5,452 bases of DNA from an uncultured Clostridia bacterium. GTDB lineage: Bacteria > Bacillota > Clostridia > Oscillospirales > Acutalibacteraceae. The DNA is taken from positions 1 to 5,452 of the forward strand of contig CAMEMA010000079.1 in NCBI GenBank assembly GCA_945926705.1, in the 5' to 3' direction. The translations under genes and the position numbers were made by a program. Within the stretch, counting starts at the first letter, position 1. Each line of letters opens with the position of its first letter. The notes beneath the pieces are model-generated. The model saw nothing but the letters and a program-made list of their open reading frames with translations, searched no databases and was not told the origin of the DNA. This document shows, piece after piece, positions 1-5,452 of this stretch.

Positions 1-178
1 AGACAAAACCAAAGAATACTTAAGAGAAAATCCTCAATTTACCGAAAACATCGAAAAACAGATAAGAGGAAATGCGGGTAAAATATATTCTCAACCTTCA
101 ATGGGCAGAAATACAGAAGCAGAAACAATCAAAAATGATGATGATATTGAAACTGAATCTGAACCCAAAGATAAATAA
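1..178 (+). CDS. recA: RecA recombinase, C-terminal end (partial, 5' end outside window)
   Basis: The frame starting at base 2 reads 58 residues to a TAA at 176-178. It begins DKTKEYLRENPQFTENIEKQ, which resembles the end of the RecA C-terminal domain (the usual pattern is a K-x-x-L-x-E-N-P segment followed by a helix rich in I-E-x-x-I-R). After this helix comes a tail of about 30 residues that turns acidic (NDDDIETESEPKDK). Acidic C-terminal tails are known in RecA proteins, where they modulate DNA binding. RecA is the cytoplasmic ATP-dependent strand-exchange protein of homologous repair and the SOS response; its ATPase core is not in the window. The identification rests on this short piece plus the recX gene 26 bases downstream, a classic partner. 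The frame is open at the left edge, so nothing can be said about the start or promoter. Confidence 0.88.
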   Translation, partial: DKTKEYLRENPQFTENIEKQIRGNAGKIYSQPSMGRNTEAETIKNDDDIETESEPKDK

Positions 179-204
179 GATTTTTAAGTAGGAAGAAAAA
201 TCAC

Positions 205-813
205 ATGATAATTACCAAAATAGAAAAAAGTAAAAAAGGTAATATTTTGTTATATGCTGATAATACTTATTTAACGAGTTTGTCTCCTGAAATTTTTTTT
301 AAAAACAAACTTAAAATAGGGGATTATATTGATGAATACGTTTTGAATAAAATTCTTTCAGAATATGAATTTTTTAAAGCTAAAGAAAAAGCATTAAGAC
401 TTCTTTCATTTAGAATTCATTCAAAAAAAGAGTTGGAGAATAAAATAAAACTGCACTTAACTGAAGAATGTGCGCAGTATGCAGCTGACAAAATGGAAGA
501 GTTGGGTCTTTTAAATGATTTGGAATTTTCTAAGGCATATGCCAAAGAAATGTCATCACGTAAATACTACTCTTTGAATCGTATAAAGTATGAGCTTCTT
601 AAAAAAGGTGTAGACAAGTCATTGATTTTAGAAGCTCTCAACGAGATTGAAATAGATGAAGAATTTAATATTAAACAATTCATAAAAGTTAAATATCATG
701 GAAGGATAGAAGATGAAAAAATTAGGCGCAGAGCTATAAGTGCTCTGCAAAGACTTGGTTACAGTTGGAGTCAAATAAGTATTATTGTTAATATGAAAGA
801 TTATACAGATTAG
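205..813 (+). CDS. recX: Regulatory protein RecX, modulator of RecA
   Basis: This 202-residue protein belongs to the RecX family, small all-helical cytoplasmic proteins that bind RecA filaments and modulate, usually inhibit, recombinase activity. The family hallmark is visible at residues 63-77 (ALRLLSFRIHSKKEL), where a conserved R-x-x-S-x-x-E-L pattern opens the first three-helix repeat. It is followed by GLLND at 101-105 with F108 and Y112, the typical G-x-L-x-D-x-x-F-x-x-x-Y region. A second repeat follows (about 106-146, with LKKGV) and a third (about 150-200, with LQRLGYSWSQI). Residues 1-50 form a beta-rich N-terminal segment often seen in Firmicute RecX. The length is normal for the family. 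The ATG at 205 is preceded by AGGAAG at 190-195 with 9 bases between. Its place 26 bases after recA supports co-transcription and the assignment. The stop codon overlaps the ribosome binding site of pgsA. Confidence 0.93.
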   Translation: MIITKIEKSKKGNILLYADNTYLTSLSPEIFFKNKLKIGDYIDEYVLNKILSEYEFFKAKEKALRLLSFRIHSKKELENKIKLHLTEECAQYAADKMEELGLLNDLEFSKAYAKEMSSRKYYSLNRIKYELLKKGVDKSLILEALNEIEIDEEFNIKQFIKVKYHGRIEDEKIRRRAISALQRLGYSWSQISIIVNMKDYTD

Positions 814-817
814 AGGA
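812..817 (+). promoter_or_regulatory. Ribosome binding site deciding the GTG start of pgsA
   Basis: AGAGGA lies 8 bases before the GTG at 826 and overlaps the recX stop codon (TAG, 811-813). No in-frame ATG exists before codon 65, which is inside the catalytic motif, and the recX TAG is also in frame with pgsA. The GTG is therefore effectively forced. The overlap of stop codon and ribosome binding site suggests translational coupling of pgsA to recX. Confidence 0.75.
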
Positions 818-825
818 AAAATCAA

Positions 826-1383
826 GTGAATTTACCTAACAAACTAACTGTTTTTAGAATAATTTTAGTGCCCATTATAGTGTTTTTTATCATATATGAA
901 AGATTGGAAAACCATTATTTATATGCATTAATATTTTTTTTAATAGCTTCATATACCGATAGGTTAGATGGTCATTTAGCTCGAAAGAATGGTATTGTTA
1001 CCAACTTTGGAAAAATAATGGATCCTCTTGCAGATAAAATATTGGTTGCTTCTGTATTTGTATGTTTTACTGCTACGGGGTTGATTCCAACATGGGCTAC
1101 AGTTTTAATTATTTGCAGAGAATTCATCATCACTTCTTTTCGTTTTATGATTTTAGAGGACAGCAATAAAGTTATTTCTGCCAATATGTGGGGGAAAATT
1201 AAAACGGTAATTCAAATATTTACATTGATATTTATTTTAACGACGCAATCTTTTTCAGGATTTTTTAATTTTTTAATATTTAAAATTTTTCAAAACGTCC
1301 TTATATGGGCTTCAGCGTTGCTTTCTTTAGTGTCATGTGCTATTTATATATTGAAGAATTATAAGTACATAAAAGTAGATTGA
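826..1383 (+). CDS. pgsA: CDP-diacylglycerol--glycerol-3-phosphate 3-phosphatidyltransferase
   Basis: The product (185 residues) is a CDP-alcohol phosphatidyltransferase. It transfers the phosphatidyl group from CDP-diacylglycerol to glycerol-3-phosphate, giving phosphatidylglycerolphosphate, the committed step to phosphatidylglycerol and cardiolipin. It is an integral membrane protein. The family signature D-x2-D-G-x2-A-R-x8-G-x3-D-x3-D is complete: D45, D48, G49, A52, R53, G62, D66 and D70, with the three metal- and CDP-binding aspartates intact. The N-terminus NLPNKLTVFRI is typical of PgsA. Conserved residues after the motif (CREF at 97-100, R106, and a W-G-K-x-K-T segment at 122-127) also match PgsA. 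Hydrophobic segments lie at about 7-24, 31-43, 72-96, 127-139 and 155-176. The start is GTG. In many Firmicutes pgsA lies upstream of recA; here it lies downstream of recX. Glycerol-3-phosphate as acceptor is inferred from overall similarity; other family members use different alcohols. Confidence 0.92.
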   Translation: MNLPNKLTVFRIILVPIIVFFIIYERLENHYLYALIFFLIASYTDRLDGHLARKNGIVTNFGKIMDPLADKILVASVFVCFTATGLIPTWATVLIICREFIITSFRFMILEDSNKVISANMWGKIKTVIQIFTLIFILTTQSFSGFFNFLIFKIFQNVLIWASALLSLVSCAIYILKNYKYIKVD

Positions 1384-1408
1384 ATATTTTGTTTGGGAGA
1401 AATGTAAA

Positions 1409-2818
1409 ATGGAGCTTTATAATACTCTTACACGTAAAAAGGAAAAATTTATTCCGATTTGTGACGGGGAAGTTAAAATATATTCTTGCGGACCTACTGT
1501 TTATAATTATATTCATATAGGTAATGCTCGACCATTGTGTGTTTTTGATGTTTTAAGAAAGTATTTTGAGTATTTAGGTTATAAAGTTACATTTGTACAA
1601 AATTTTACAGATGTTGATGATAAGATAATAAAAAAGGCAATTGAAGAAAATATTGATGTTGCTGCCGTTTCAAAAAAATATATTGAAGAATATGAAAAAG
1701 ATGCTGAGGGTCTTAATATAAAAAAAGCAAATTTTCATCCTAAAGCAACGGAAAATATAATTGAAATAATTAATATAATAAATGATTTGGTTAATAAAGG
1801 ATATGCTTATTCTTTAGAAAATGGAGATGTATATTTTAGGACTCGTAAATTTAGTGAATATGGAAAACTTTCTCATCAAACTGTAGATGATTTGCTTTCA
1901 GGAGCAAGAATACAAGTTGATGAAACTAAAGAAGATCCACTAGATTTTGCTCTTTGGAAATCGGCAAAACCCGGAGAGCCATTTTGGAATAGTCCGTGGG
2001 GTAAAGGACGTCCGGGATGGCACATTGAATGTTCCGCAATGGCTGGAAAATATTTGGGGAAAACTATTGATATTCATTGCGGAGGTCAAGATTTAATATT
2101 TCCTCATCATGAAAATGAAATTGCACAGAGTGAATGCTGCAATGGGGTTAAGTTTGCAAATTATTGGATTCATAATGGATATATAAACATTAACAGTCAA
2201 AAGATGTCTAAATCTTTAGGTAATTTTTTCACCGTGAGGGAAATTTCTGAAAAATATGGCTATGAACCTATTAGGTATCTTATGATATCTTCTCATTATA
2301 GTAACCCTATAAATTTTAGTGAAGATATAATTATTCAGTGCAAAGCCTCGTTGGAGAGACTTCACACTTTCAAAAAAAACCTTGAATTTGCACTCCAAAA
2401 TTGCTCACAAGAAGAAAATAATTCAGATAAAATAATTATCAAACTAGACGAATATAGAAAAAAATTTGAAAATTATATGAATGATGATCTTAATACAGCA
2501 GATGCATTATCGGTAATTTTTGAATTTGTTAGATATGTAAATGGGGATATTTTATCTAGAGAAATATATAGGAAAGGTGAAATTTCAAAAATTTTGCAAT
2601 TTTTCAATGAAATCACCGGAATACTTGGAATAGTTTACGATGAAAAAAATACGGAAAAAAATATTACAGAAGAAGAAATAAAGAAGCTTTTGGATGAAAG
2701 GTCACAAGCTAGAAATCAAAAAAATTGGAAACGTGCAGATGAAATAAGAGATGAGTTGAAATCTAAAAATGTGATAATCGAAGATACTCCTAAAGGTACT
2801 ATGTATACTTTTAAGTAA
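1409..2818 (+). CDS. cysS: Cysteine--tRNA ligase (cysteinyl-tRNA synthetase)
   Basis: This 469-residue class I aminoacyl-tRNA synthetase charges tRNA-Cys with cysteine in the cytoplasm, using ATP. The HIGH-type ATP-binding motif is HIGN at 36-39, following SCGPTVYNY, a strong CysRS marker. KMSKS is at 265-269. The zinc ligands that select cysteine are all present: C27, C208 (in WHIECSAM), H233 and E237 (in HHENE), each one position earlier than in the E. coli enzyme. The C-terminal region (about 310-469) is helical. It includes NDDLNTADAL, typical of the DALR-like domain, and ends in the R-A-D-x-I-R-D-E-L segment usual for this family. The length matches bacterial CysRS (about 460-480). The ATG at 1409 has GGGAGA at 1395-1400, 8 bases upstream. 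It starts 25 bases after pgsA, which leaves no room for its own T-box leader, so expression probably depends on upstream promoters. Confidence 0.97.
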   Translation: MELYNTLTRKKEKFIPICDGEVKIYSCGPTVYNYIHIGNARPLCVFDVLRKYFEYLGYKVTFVQNFTDVDDKIIKKAIEENIDVAAVSKKYIEEYEKDAEGLNIKKANFHPKATENIIEIINIINDLVNKGYAYSLENGDVYFRTRKFSEYGKLSHQTVDDLLSGARIQVDETKEDPLDFALWKSAKPGEPFWNSPWGKGRPGWHIECSAMAGKYLGKTIDIHCGGQDLIFPHHENEIAQSECCNGVKFANYWIHNGYININSQKMSKSLGNFFTVREISEKYGYEPIRYLMISSHYSNPINFSEDIIIQCKASLERLHTFKKNLEFALQNCSQEENNSDKIIIKLDEYRKKFENYMNDDLNTADALSVIFEFVRYVNGDILSREIYRKGEISKILQFFNEITGILGIVYDEKNTEKNITEEEIKKLLDERSQARNQKNWKRADEIRDELKSKNVIIEDTPKGTMYTFK

Positions 2819-2824
2819 AGGTGG
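2817..2824 (+). promoter_or_regulatory. Ribosome binding site deciding the TTG start of potA
   Basis: AAAGGTGG overlaps the last two bases of the cysS stop codon and lies 13 bases before the TTG at 2838; the spacing is on the long side. An in-frame TAA at 2832-2834 sits one codon before the TTG, so no start further upstream is possible. The first in-frame ATG is codon 106, well past the Walker A motif. A later TTG at 2871 is too far from this site. Confidence 0.65.
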
Positions 2825-2837
2825 CGGAAATTAAAAA

Positions 2838-3959
2838 TTGTATAAAAAAATAAAATCACCGATAATATCTTTGGAAAAGATAAATATATCATTCAATAAT
2901 GAAAGCATACTTAAAGATTTGAGTTTAGCTATAAAAGAAGGGGAGTTTGTTACACTTCTTGGTCCTTCTGGTTGTGGTAAAACAACTACTTTGCGTATTA
3001 TTGCCGGATTTTTAACTCCTGATAGTGGAAATGTTTTATTCCGAGGAGAAAAAATAAATAATGTTCCCGCCCATAAACGCGAAGTAAATACTATATTTCA
3101 AAAATATGCTTTATTTCCTCATTTAAATGTTTACGAAAATGTTGCTTTTGGAATGAGGATTCAAAAAAAATCAGAACAAGAAATAGAAAAAAAAGTTTCT
3201 GAAATGCTTAAAATGGTGAATCTGAGCAACTACATAGACAGAAATATAGATTCTTTGTCCGGAGGGCAACAACAAAGGGTTGCCATTGCTCGTGCTTTAG
3301 CTAACAATCCTAAAGTCCTTTTGTTAGATGAACCTTTAGGCGCTCTTGATTTAAAACTCCGTAAAGATATGCAGACTGAACTCAAAAATATCCATCAAAA
3401 GACCGGTATAACGTTTATTTTGGTAACTCATGATCAAGAAGAGGCATTGTCAATGTCTGATACCGTAGTGGTAATGGATAAAGGTCGCATTCAGCAGATA
3501 GGAACTCCGGAAGATATATATAACGAACCGGAAAATGCTTTTGTAGCTGATTTTATAGGAGAGAGCAACATAATTGACGGAATTATGCTTGAAGATTATC
3601 GTGTAAAGTTTTCTGGTAGAGAGTTTGACTGTATTGATAAGGGATTTGGAAGAATGAAACCTATAGACGTAGTTATAAGACCGGAAGACATAAAAGTTAC
3701 AACTCCGGAAAATGGATATATTTCAGGAAAAGTTACGTCTGTTACATTTAAAGGAGTTCATAACGAAATAATTGTAGATGTAGACGGATTTAAATGGATG
3801 ATTCAAACCACTGAAAGCCAGGAACCGGGTGACGAAATAGGAATGATTGTTTATCCGGACGATATACATATTATGAATAAATCTTCATACTCTTCTGAAA
3901 TCGGAGATTACAGCGCATTTAGTGACGAATTTTACGAAGAACAACATCAAAAAAGTTAA
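2838..3959 (+). CDS. potA: Spermidine/putrescine-type ABC transporter ATP-binding protein PotA
   Basis: The product (373 residues) is the cytoplasmic ATPase that powers a polyamine-type importer with the PotB and PotC permeases. All nucleotide-binding elements are intact: Walker A GPSGCGKTT (42-50), Q-loop Q88, ABC signature LSGGQQQR (140-147), Walker B VLLLDE (160-165) with catalytic E165, D-loop around LGALD (167-171) and switch histidine H198 in THDQEEA. Residues around 279-345 (from VIRPEDI) form the C-terminal TOBE-type regulatory domain typical of the MalK/PotA group. The last 27 residues (about 347-373) form a polar tail rich in acidic and aromatic residues. The length fits PotA (about 350-380). 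The start is TTG. The gene begins 19 bases after cysS, and potB follows after 25 bases. Related importers for other solutes share this ATPase type, so polyamine specificity rests mainly on the permease neighbours. Confidence 0.93.
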   Translation: MYKKIKSPIISLEKINISFNNESILKDLSLAIKEGEFVTLLGPSGCGKTTTLRIIAGFLTPDSGNVLFRGEKINNVPAHKREVNTIFQKYALFPHLNVYENVAFGMRIQKKSEQEIEKKVSEMLKMVNLSNYIDRNIDSLSGGQQQRVAIARALANNPKVLLLDEPLGALDLKLRKDMQTELKNIHQKTGITFILVTHDQEEALSMSDTVVVMDKGRIQQIGTPEDIYNEPENAFVADFIGESNIIDGIMLEDYRVKFSGREFDCIDKGFGRMKPIDVVIRPEDIKVTTPENGYISGKVTSVTFKGVHNEIIVDVDGFKWMIQTTESQEPGDEIGMIVYPDDIHIMNKSSYSSEIGDYSAFSDEFYEEQHQKS

Positions 3960-3970
3960 AATTTTATTAC

Positions 3971-3974
3971 GGAG
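3971..3974 (+). promoter_or_regulatory. Ribosome binding site deciding the GTG start of potB
   Basis: GGAG lies in the short potA-potB gap, 10 bases before the GTG at 3985. The alternative in-frame GTG at 3922 lies inside potA with no comparable purine-rich site before it and would add 21 residues of polar, lysine-rich sequence. This site therefore favours the shorter protein. Confidence 0.7.
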
Positions 3975-3984
3975 CGGAAAGACA

Positions 3985-4794
3985 GTGAAAGTAAAGTGTG
4001 TACTCTATCCTTATCTAATTTGGATGGGAATATTTGTGATTGTACCTTTGGCGCTTATTATAGTTTTTGCATTTACGTCTTCAACAGGAACTTTTACGTT
4101 GGAAAATTTAATAGATGTCGGAAGATATTCCACAGTATTTTTAAATTCTGTAATTTTAGGAATAATTTCAACTGTAATATGTTTAATTTTAGGTTATCCT
4201 ATGGCTTATTTTATCTCAGGAATTCATATAAAGCATCAAAACGTGATAATAATGCTGTTAATGATTCCAATGTGGACAAGTTTTTTGTTGAGGACTTATG
4301 CTTGGATGACTATATTAGAATATAATGGACTGCTAAATAAATTATTTACTTTTATAGGAATTCCTAAAATTAATATGATAAATACTCCGGGAGCAATAGT
4401 TTTGGGAATGGTGTATAATTTTTTACCCTATATGATACTTCCCATTTATACTGTTCTAAGTAAGATAGATCATAAAGTTGTAGAGGCCGCTCAAGATTTA
4501 GGTGCAAATCAATTTAAAGTATTTACCAAAGTTGTATTTCCAATGAGTATTCCGGGAGTAGTTTCGGGATTCACTATGGTATTTGTGCCGTCTGTAAGTA
4601 CATTTATTATCTCCAAAATGTTAGGTGGAGGCTCAATATTCGTTATAGGAGACTTAATAGAAATGCAGTTTTTAGGAAACACGTACAATCCTCATATGGG
4701 TTCAGCCATATCTTTAGTCTTGATGGTGATAATAATGATTACTATGGGAATTATGAATGTTTTGGATGCCGATAATGAAAATGTTGTGATTTAA
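3985..4794 (+). CDS. potB: Spermidine/putrescine-type ABC transporter permease PotB
   Basis: This 269-residue inner-membrane permease would form, with PotC, the channel of the importer driven by PotA. From the GTG at 3985 it begins MKVKCVLYPYLIWMGIFVIV, a usual PotB start with a short basic segment followed directly by the first membrane helix. About six hydrophobic segments are visible, near residues 8-30, 53-78, 86-111, 136-158, 190-213 and 239-260. The cytoplasmic coupling loop carries the EAA motif at 167-169 (VEAAQDLGA, then P186 and G191), which contacts the ATPase. Segments such as WTSFLLRTYAW (97-107), ending of the LGGG type (213-216), and IGDLIE (221-226) are characteristic of PotB rather than PotC. 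The reading frame extends upstream to a GTG at 3922 that overlaps potA, but the ribosome binding site and homolog-like N-terminus favour 3985. Substrate identity is inferred from family resemblance. Confidence 0.92.
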   Translation: MKVKCVLYPYLIWMGIFVIVPLALIIVFAFTSSTGTFTLENLIDVGRYSTVFLNSVILGIISTVICLILGYPMAYFISGIHIKHQNVIIMLLMIPMWTSFLLRTYAWMTILEYNGLLNKLFTFIGIPKINMINTPGAIVLGMVYNFLPYMILPIYTVLSKIDHKVVEAAQDLGANQFKVFTKVVFPMSIPGVVSGFTMVFVPSVSTFIISKMLGGGSIFVIGDLIEMQFLGNTYNPHMGSAISLVLMVIIMITMGIMNVLDADNENVVI

Positions 4795-4802
4795 AAAGGA
4801 GG
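4795..4802 (+). promoter_or_regulatory. Strong ribosome binding site deciding the TTG start of potC
   Basis: AAAGGAGG is close to a perfect Shine-Dalgarno sequence and begins right after the potB stop codon (4792-4794). It lies 7 bases before the TTG at 4810, the ideal distance. The potB TAA is in frame with potC, so no earlier start inside potB is possible; the first in-frame ATG (4834, codon 9) is too far from this site and would cut into the first membrane helix region. Confidence 0.85.
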
Positions 4803-4809
4803 CAAAAGT

Positions 4810-5452
4810 TTGAAATTATTAAATAAATTTTATATGGGGTTGATATTTCTCTTTTTGTACGCTCCTATTTTTGTTCTTATGACTTTTTCTTTTAATGATT
4901 CCAAAAGCCGTGTTGTTTGGTGTGGATTTACATTTAAGTGGTATGAAAGGCTTTTTGAAAATACGGAAATTTTAAGTGCATTTTATAATACCCTTTTAAT
5001 TGCTTTATTTTCTGCTATAATTGCTACTATTTTAGGCACGGCAGCTGCTGTTGGTATCTCAAAAAGCAAAAAATGGTTAAGGTCTTTAATGATGAATATT
5101 ACCAATTTACCAATGATAAATCCTGAAATTGTTACAGGTGTTTCATTGATGATTTTATTTGTATTTTTATATAATAATTTTGGTATTTTGAAACCCGGAA
5201 TTCTTACGTTAATATTTTCGCATACTACTTTTTGTCTTCCTTATGTAATCTTATCGGTAATGCCGAAATTCAGGCAAATGGATTCGCATATTTACGAAGC
5301 AGCTATGGATTTGGGGTGCAGTCCCATAAAAGCATTTTTTAAAGTTGTTATGCCACAAATTATGCCGGGAATTGTTACAGGAATGATAATGTCGTTTACA
5401 ATGTCAATAGACGATTTTGTCATAAGTTATTTTGTGGGAGGAACTGTACAAA
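4810..5452 (+). CDS. potC: Spermidine/putrescine-type ABC transporter permease PotC (partial, 3' end outside window)
   Basis: The frame is open from a TTG start to the window edge, giving 214 residues with no stop. The start MKLLNKFYMGLIFLFLYAPI is typical of PotC: a short basic leader, then a membrane helix ending in YAPI. Then come SFNDS (27-31), W-x-G-F-T-x-x-W-Y (37-45) and a helix at about 59-82. NLPMINPEIVTGVSL (99-113) is a PotC hallmark. The EAA coupling motif is at 163-165 (YEAAMDLGCSP, then P182 and G187). The last visible segment, MSIDDFVISYFV (198-209), matches the strongly conserved S-L/I-D-D-F/V-V region of PotC. Compared with the usual 255-270 residues, about 45-55 are missing beyond the edge. 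The gene starts 15 bases after potB. PotB and PotC pair as a heterodimer; a potD substrate-binding protein gene is expected next. Confidence 0.93.
   Translation, partial: MKLLNKFYMGLIFLFLYAPIFVLMTFSFNDSKSRVVWCGFTFKWYERLFENTEILSAFYNTLLIALFSAIIATILGTAAAVGISKSKKWLRSLMMNITNLPMINPEIVTGVSLMILFVFLYNNFGILKPGILTLIFSHTTFCLPYVILSVMPKFRQMDSHIYEAAMDLGCSPIKAFFKVVMPQIMPGIVTGMIMSFTMSIDDFVISYFVGGTVQ

Noticed and set aside
785..812. TTGTTA and TATACA strings near the recX end as a pgsA promoter
   Set aside because: The strings are about 11 bases apart, too close for a standard -35/-10 pair, and such matches are common in AT-rich coding DNA.
628..1184. Minus-strand open frames antisense to recX and pgsA (628-825 and 972-1184)
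   Set aside because: They are opposite well-supported conserved genes, have no recognisable domains and no convincing initiation sites.
1384..1408. Possible T-box or other leader controlling cysS
   Set aside because: Only 25 bases separate pgsA from cysS, far too little for a T-box, and no specifier-loop or terminator structure is visible there.
2216..2398. Minus-strand 60-codon open frame antisense to cysS
   Set aside because: It is antisense to the conserved region just after the KMSKS motif and shows no independent support.
2819..2837. Possible terminator or promoter between cysS and potA
   Set aside because: The 19-base gap holds the ribosome site and an A/T run but no inverted repeat. 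TTGAAA-like strings in the cysS end lack a -10 box at proper spacing.
3996..4325. 109-codon open frame on the plus strand inside potB
   Set aside because: It is a different-frame shadow of the permease gene, with a Cys/Asn/Phe-rich composition typical of an out-of-frame reading and no ribosome binding site of its own.

Overview
The window is a strongly AT-rich stretch in which every supported gene lies on the plus strand with short gaps. The protein families, the purine-rich Shine-Dalgarno sites, the frequent GTG and TTG starts and the recA-recX adjacency point to a low-GC Gram-positive bacterium, most likely a member of the Clostridia (Bacillota). This is inferred from family resemblance and composition; I cannot name a genus.

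Layout: the 3' end of recA (1-178), then recX (205-813), pgsA (826-1383), cysS (1409-2818), potA (2838-3959), potB (3985-4794) and the 5' part of potC (4810 to the window edge). Gaps are 26, 12, 25, 19, 25 and 15 bases, so there is no intergenic stretch over 30 bases. I see no convincing terminator, T-box leader, riboswitch, tRNA, insertion sequence or CRISPR array. The spacing is compatible with one long transcript, although promoters inside coding sequence cannot be excluded by eye.

Functionally there are three blocks. recA and recX encode the recombinase and its modulator. pgsA (phosphatidylglycerolphosphate synthesis) and cysS (cysteinyl-tRNA synthetase) are housekeeping genes. potA, potB and potC encode the ATPase and two permeases of a spermidine/putrescine-type ABC importer; the substrate-binding protein (potD) would be expected just downstream, outside the window.

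The main annotation points concern starts. pgsA, potA, potB and potC all need non-ATG starts (GTG, TTG, GTG, TTG). The longest potB reading frame begins inside potA, but a GTG 63 bases further on has a ribosome binding site and gives a normal permease N-terminus. potC runs open from a TTG start to the edge of the window. All genes look intact and conventional, and I found no evidence of a previously undescribed system here.
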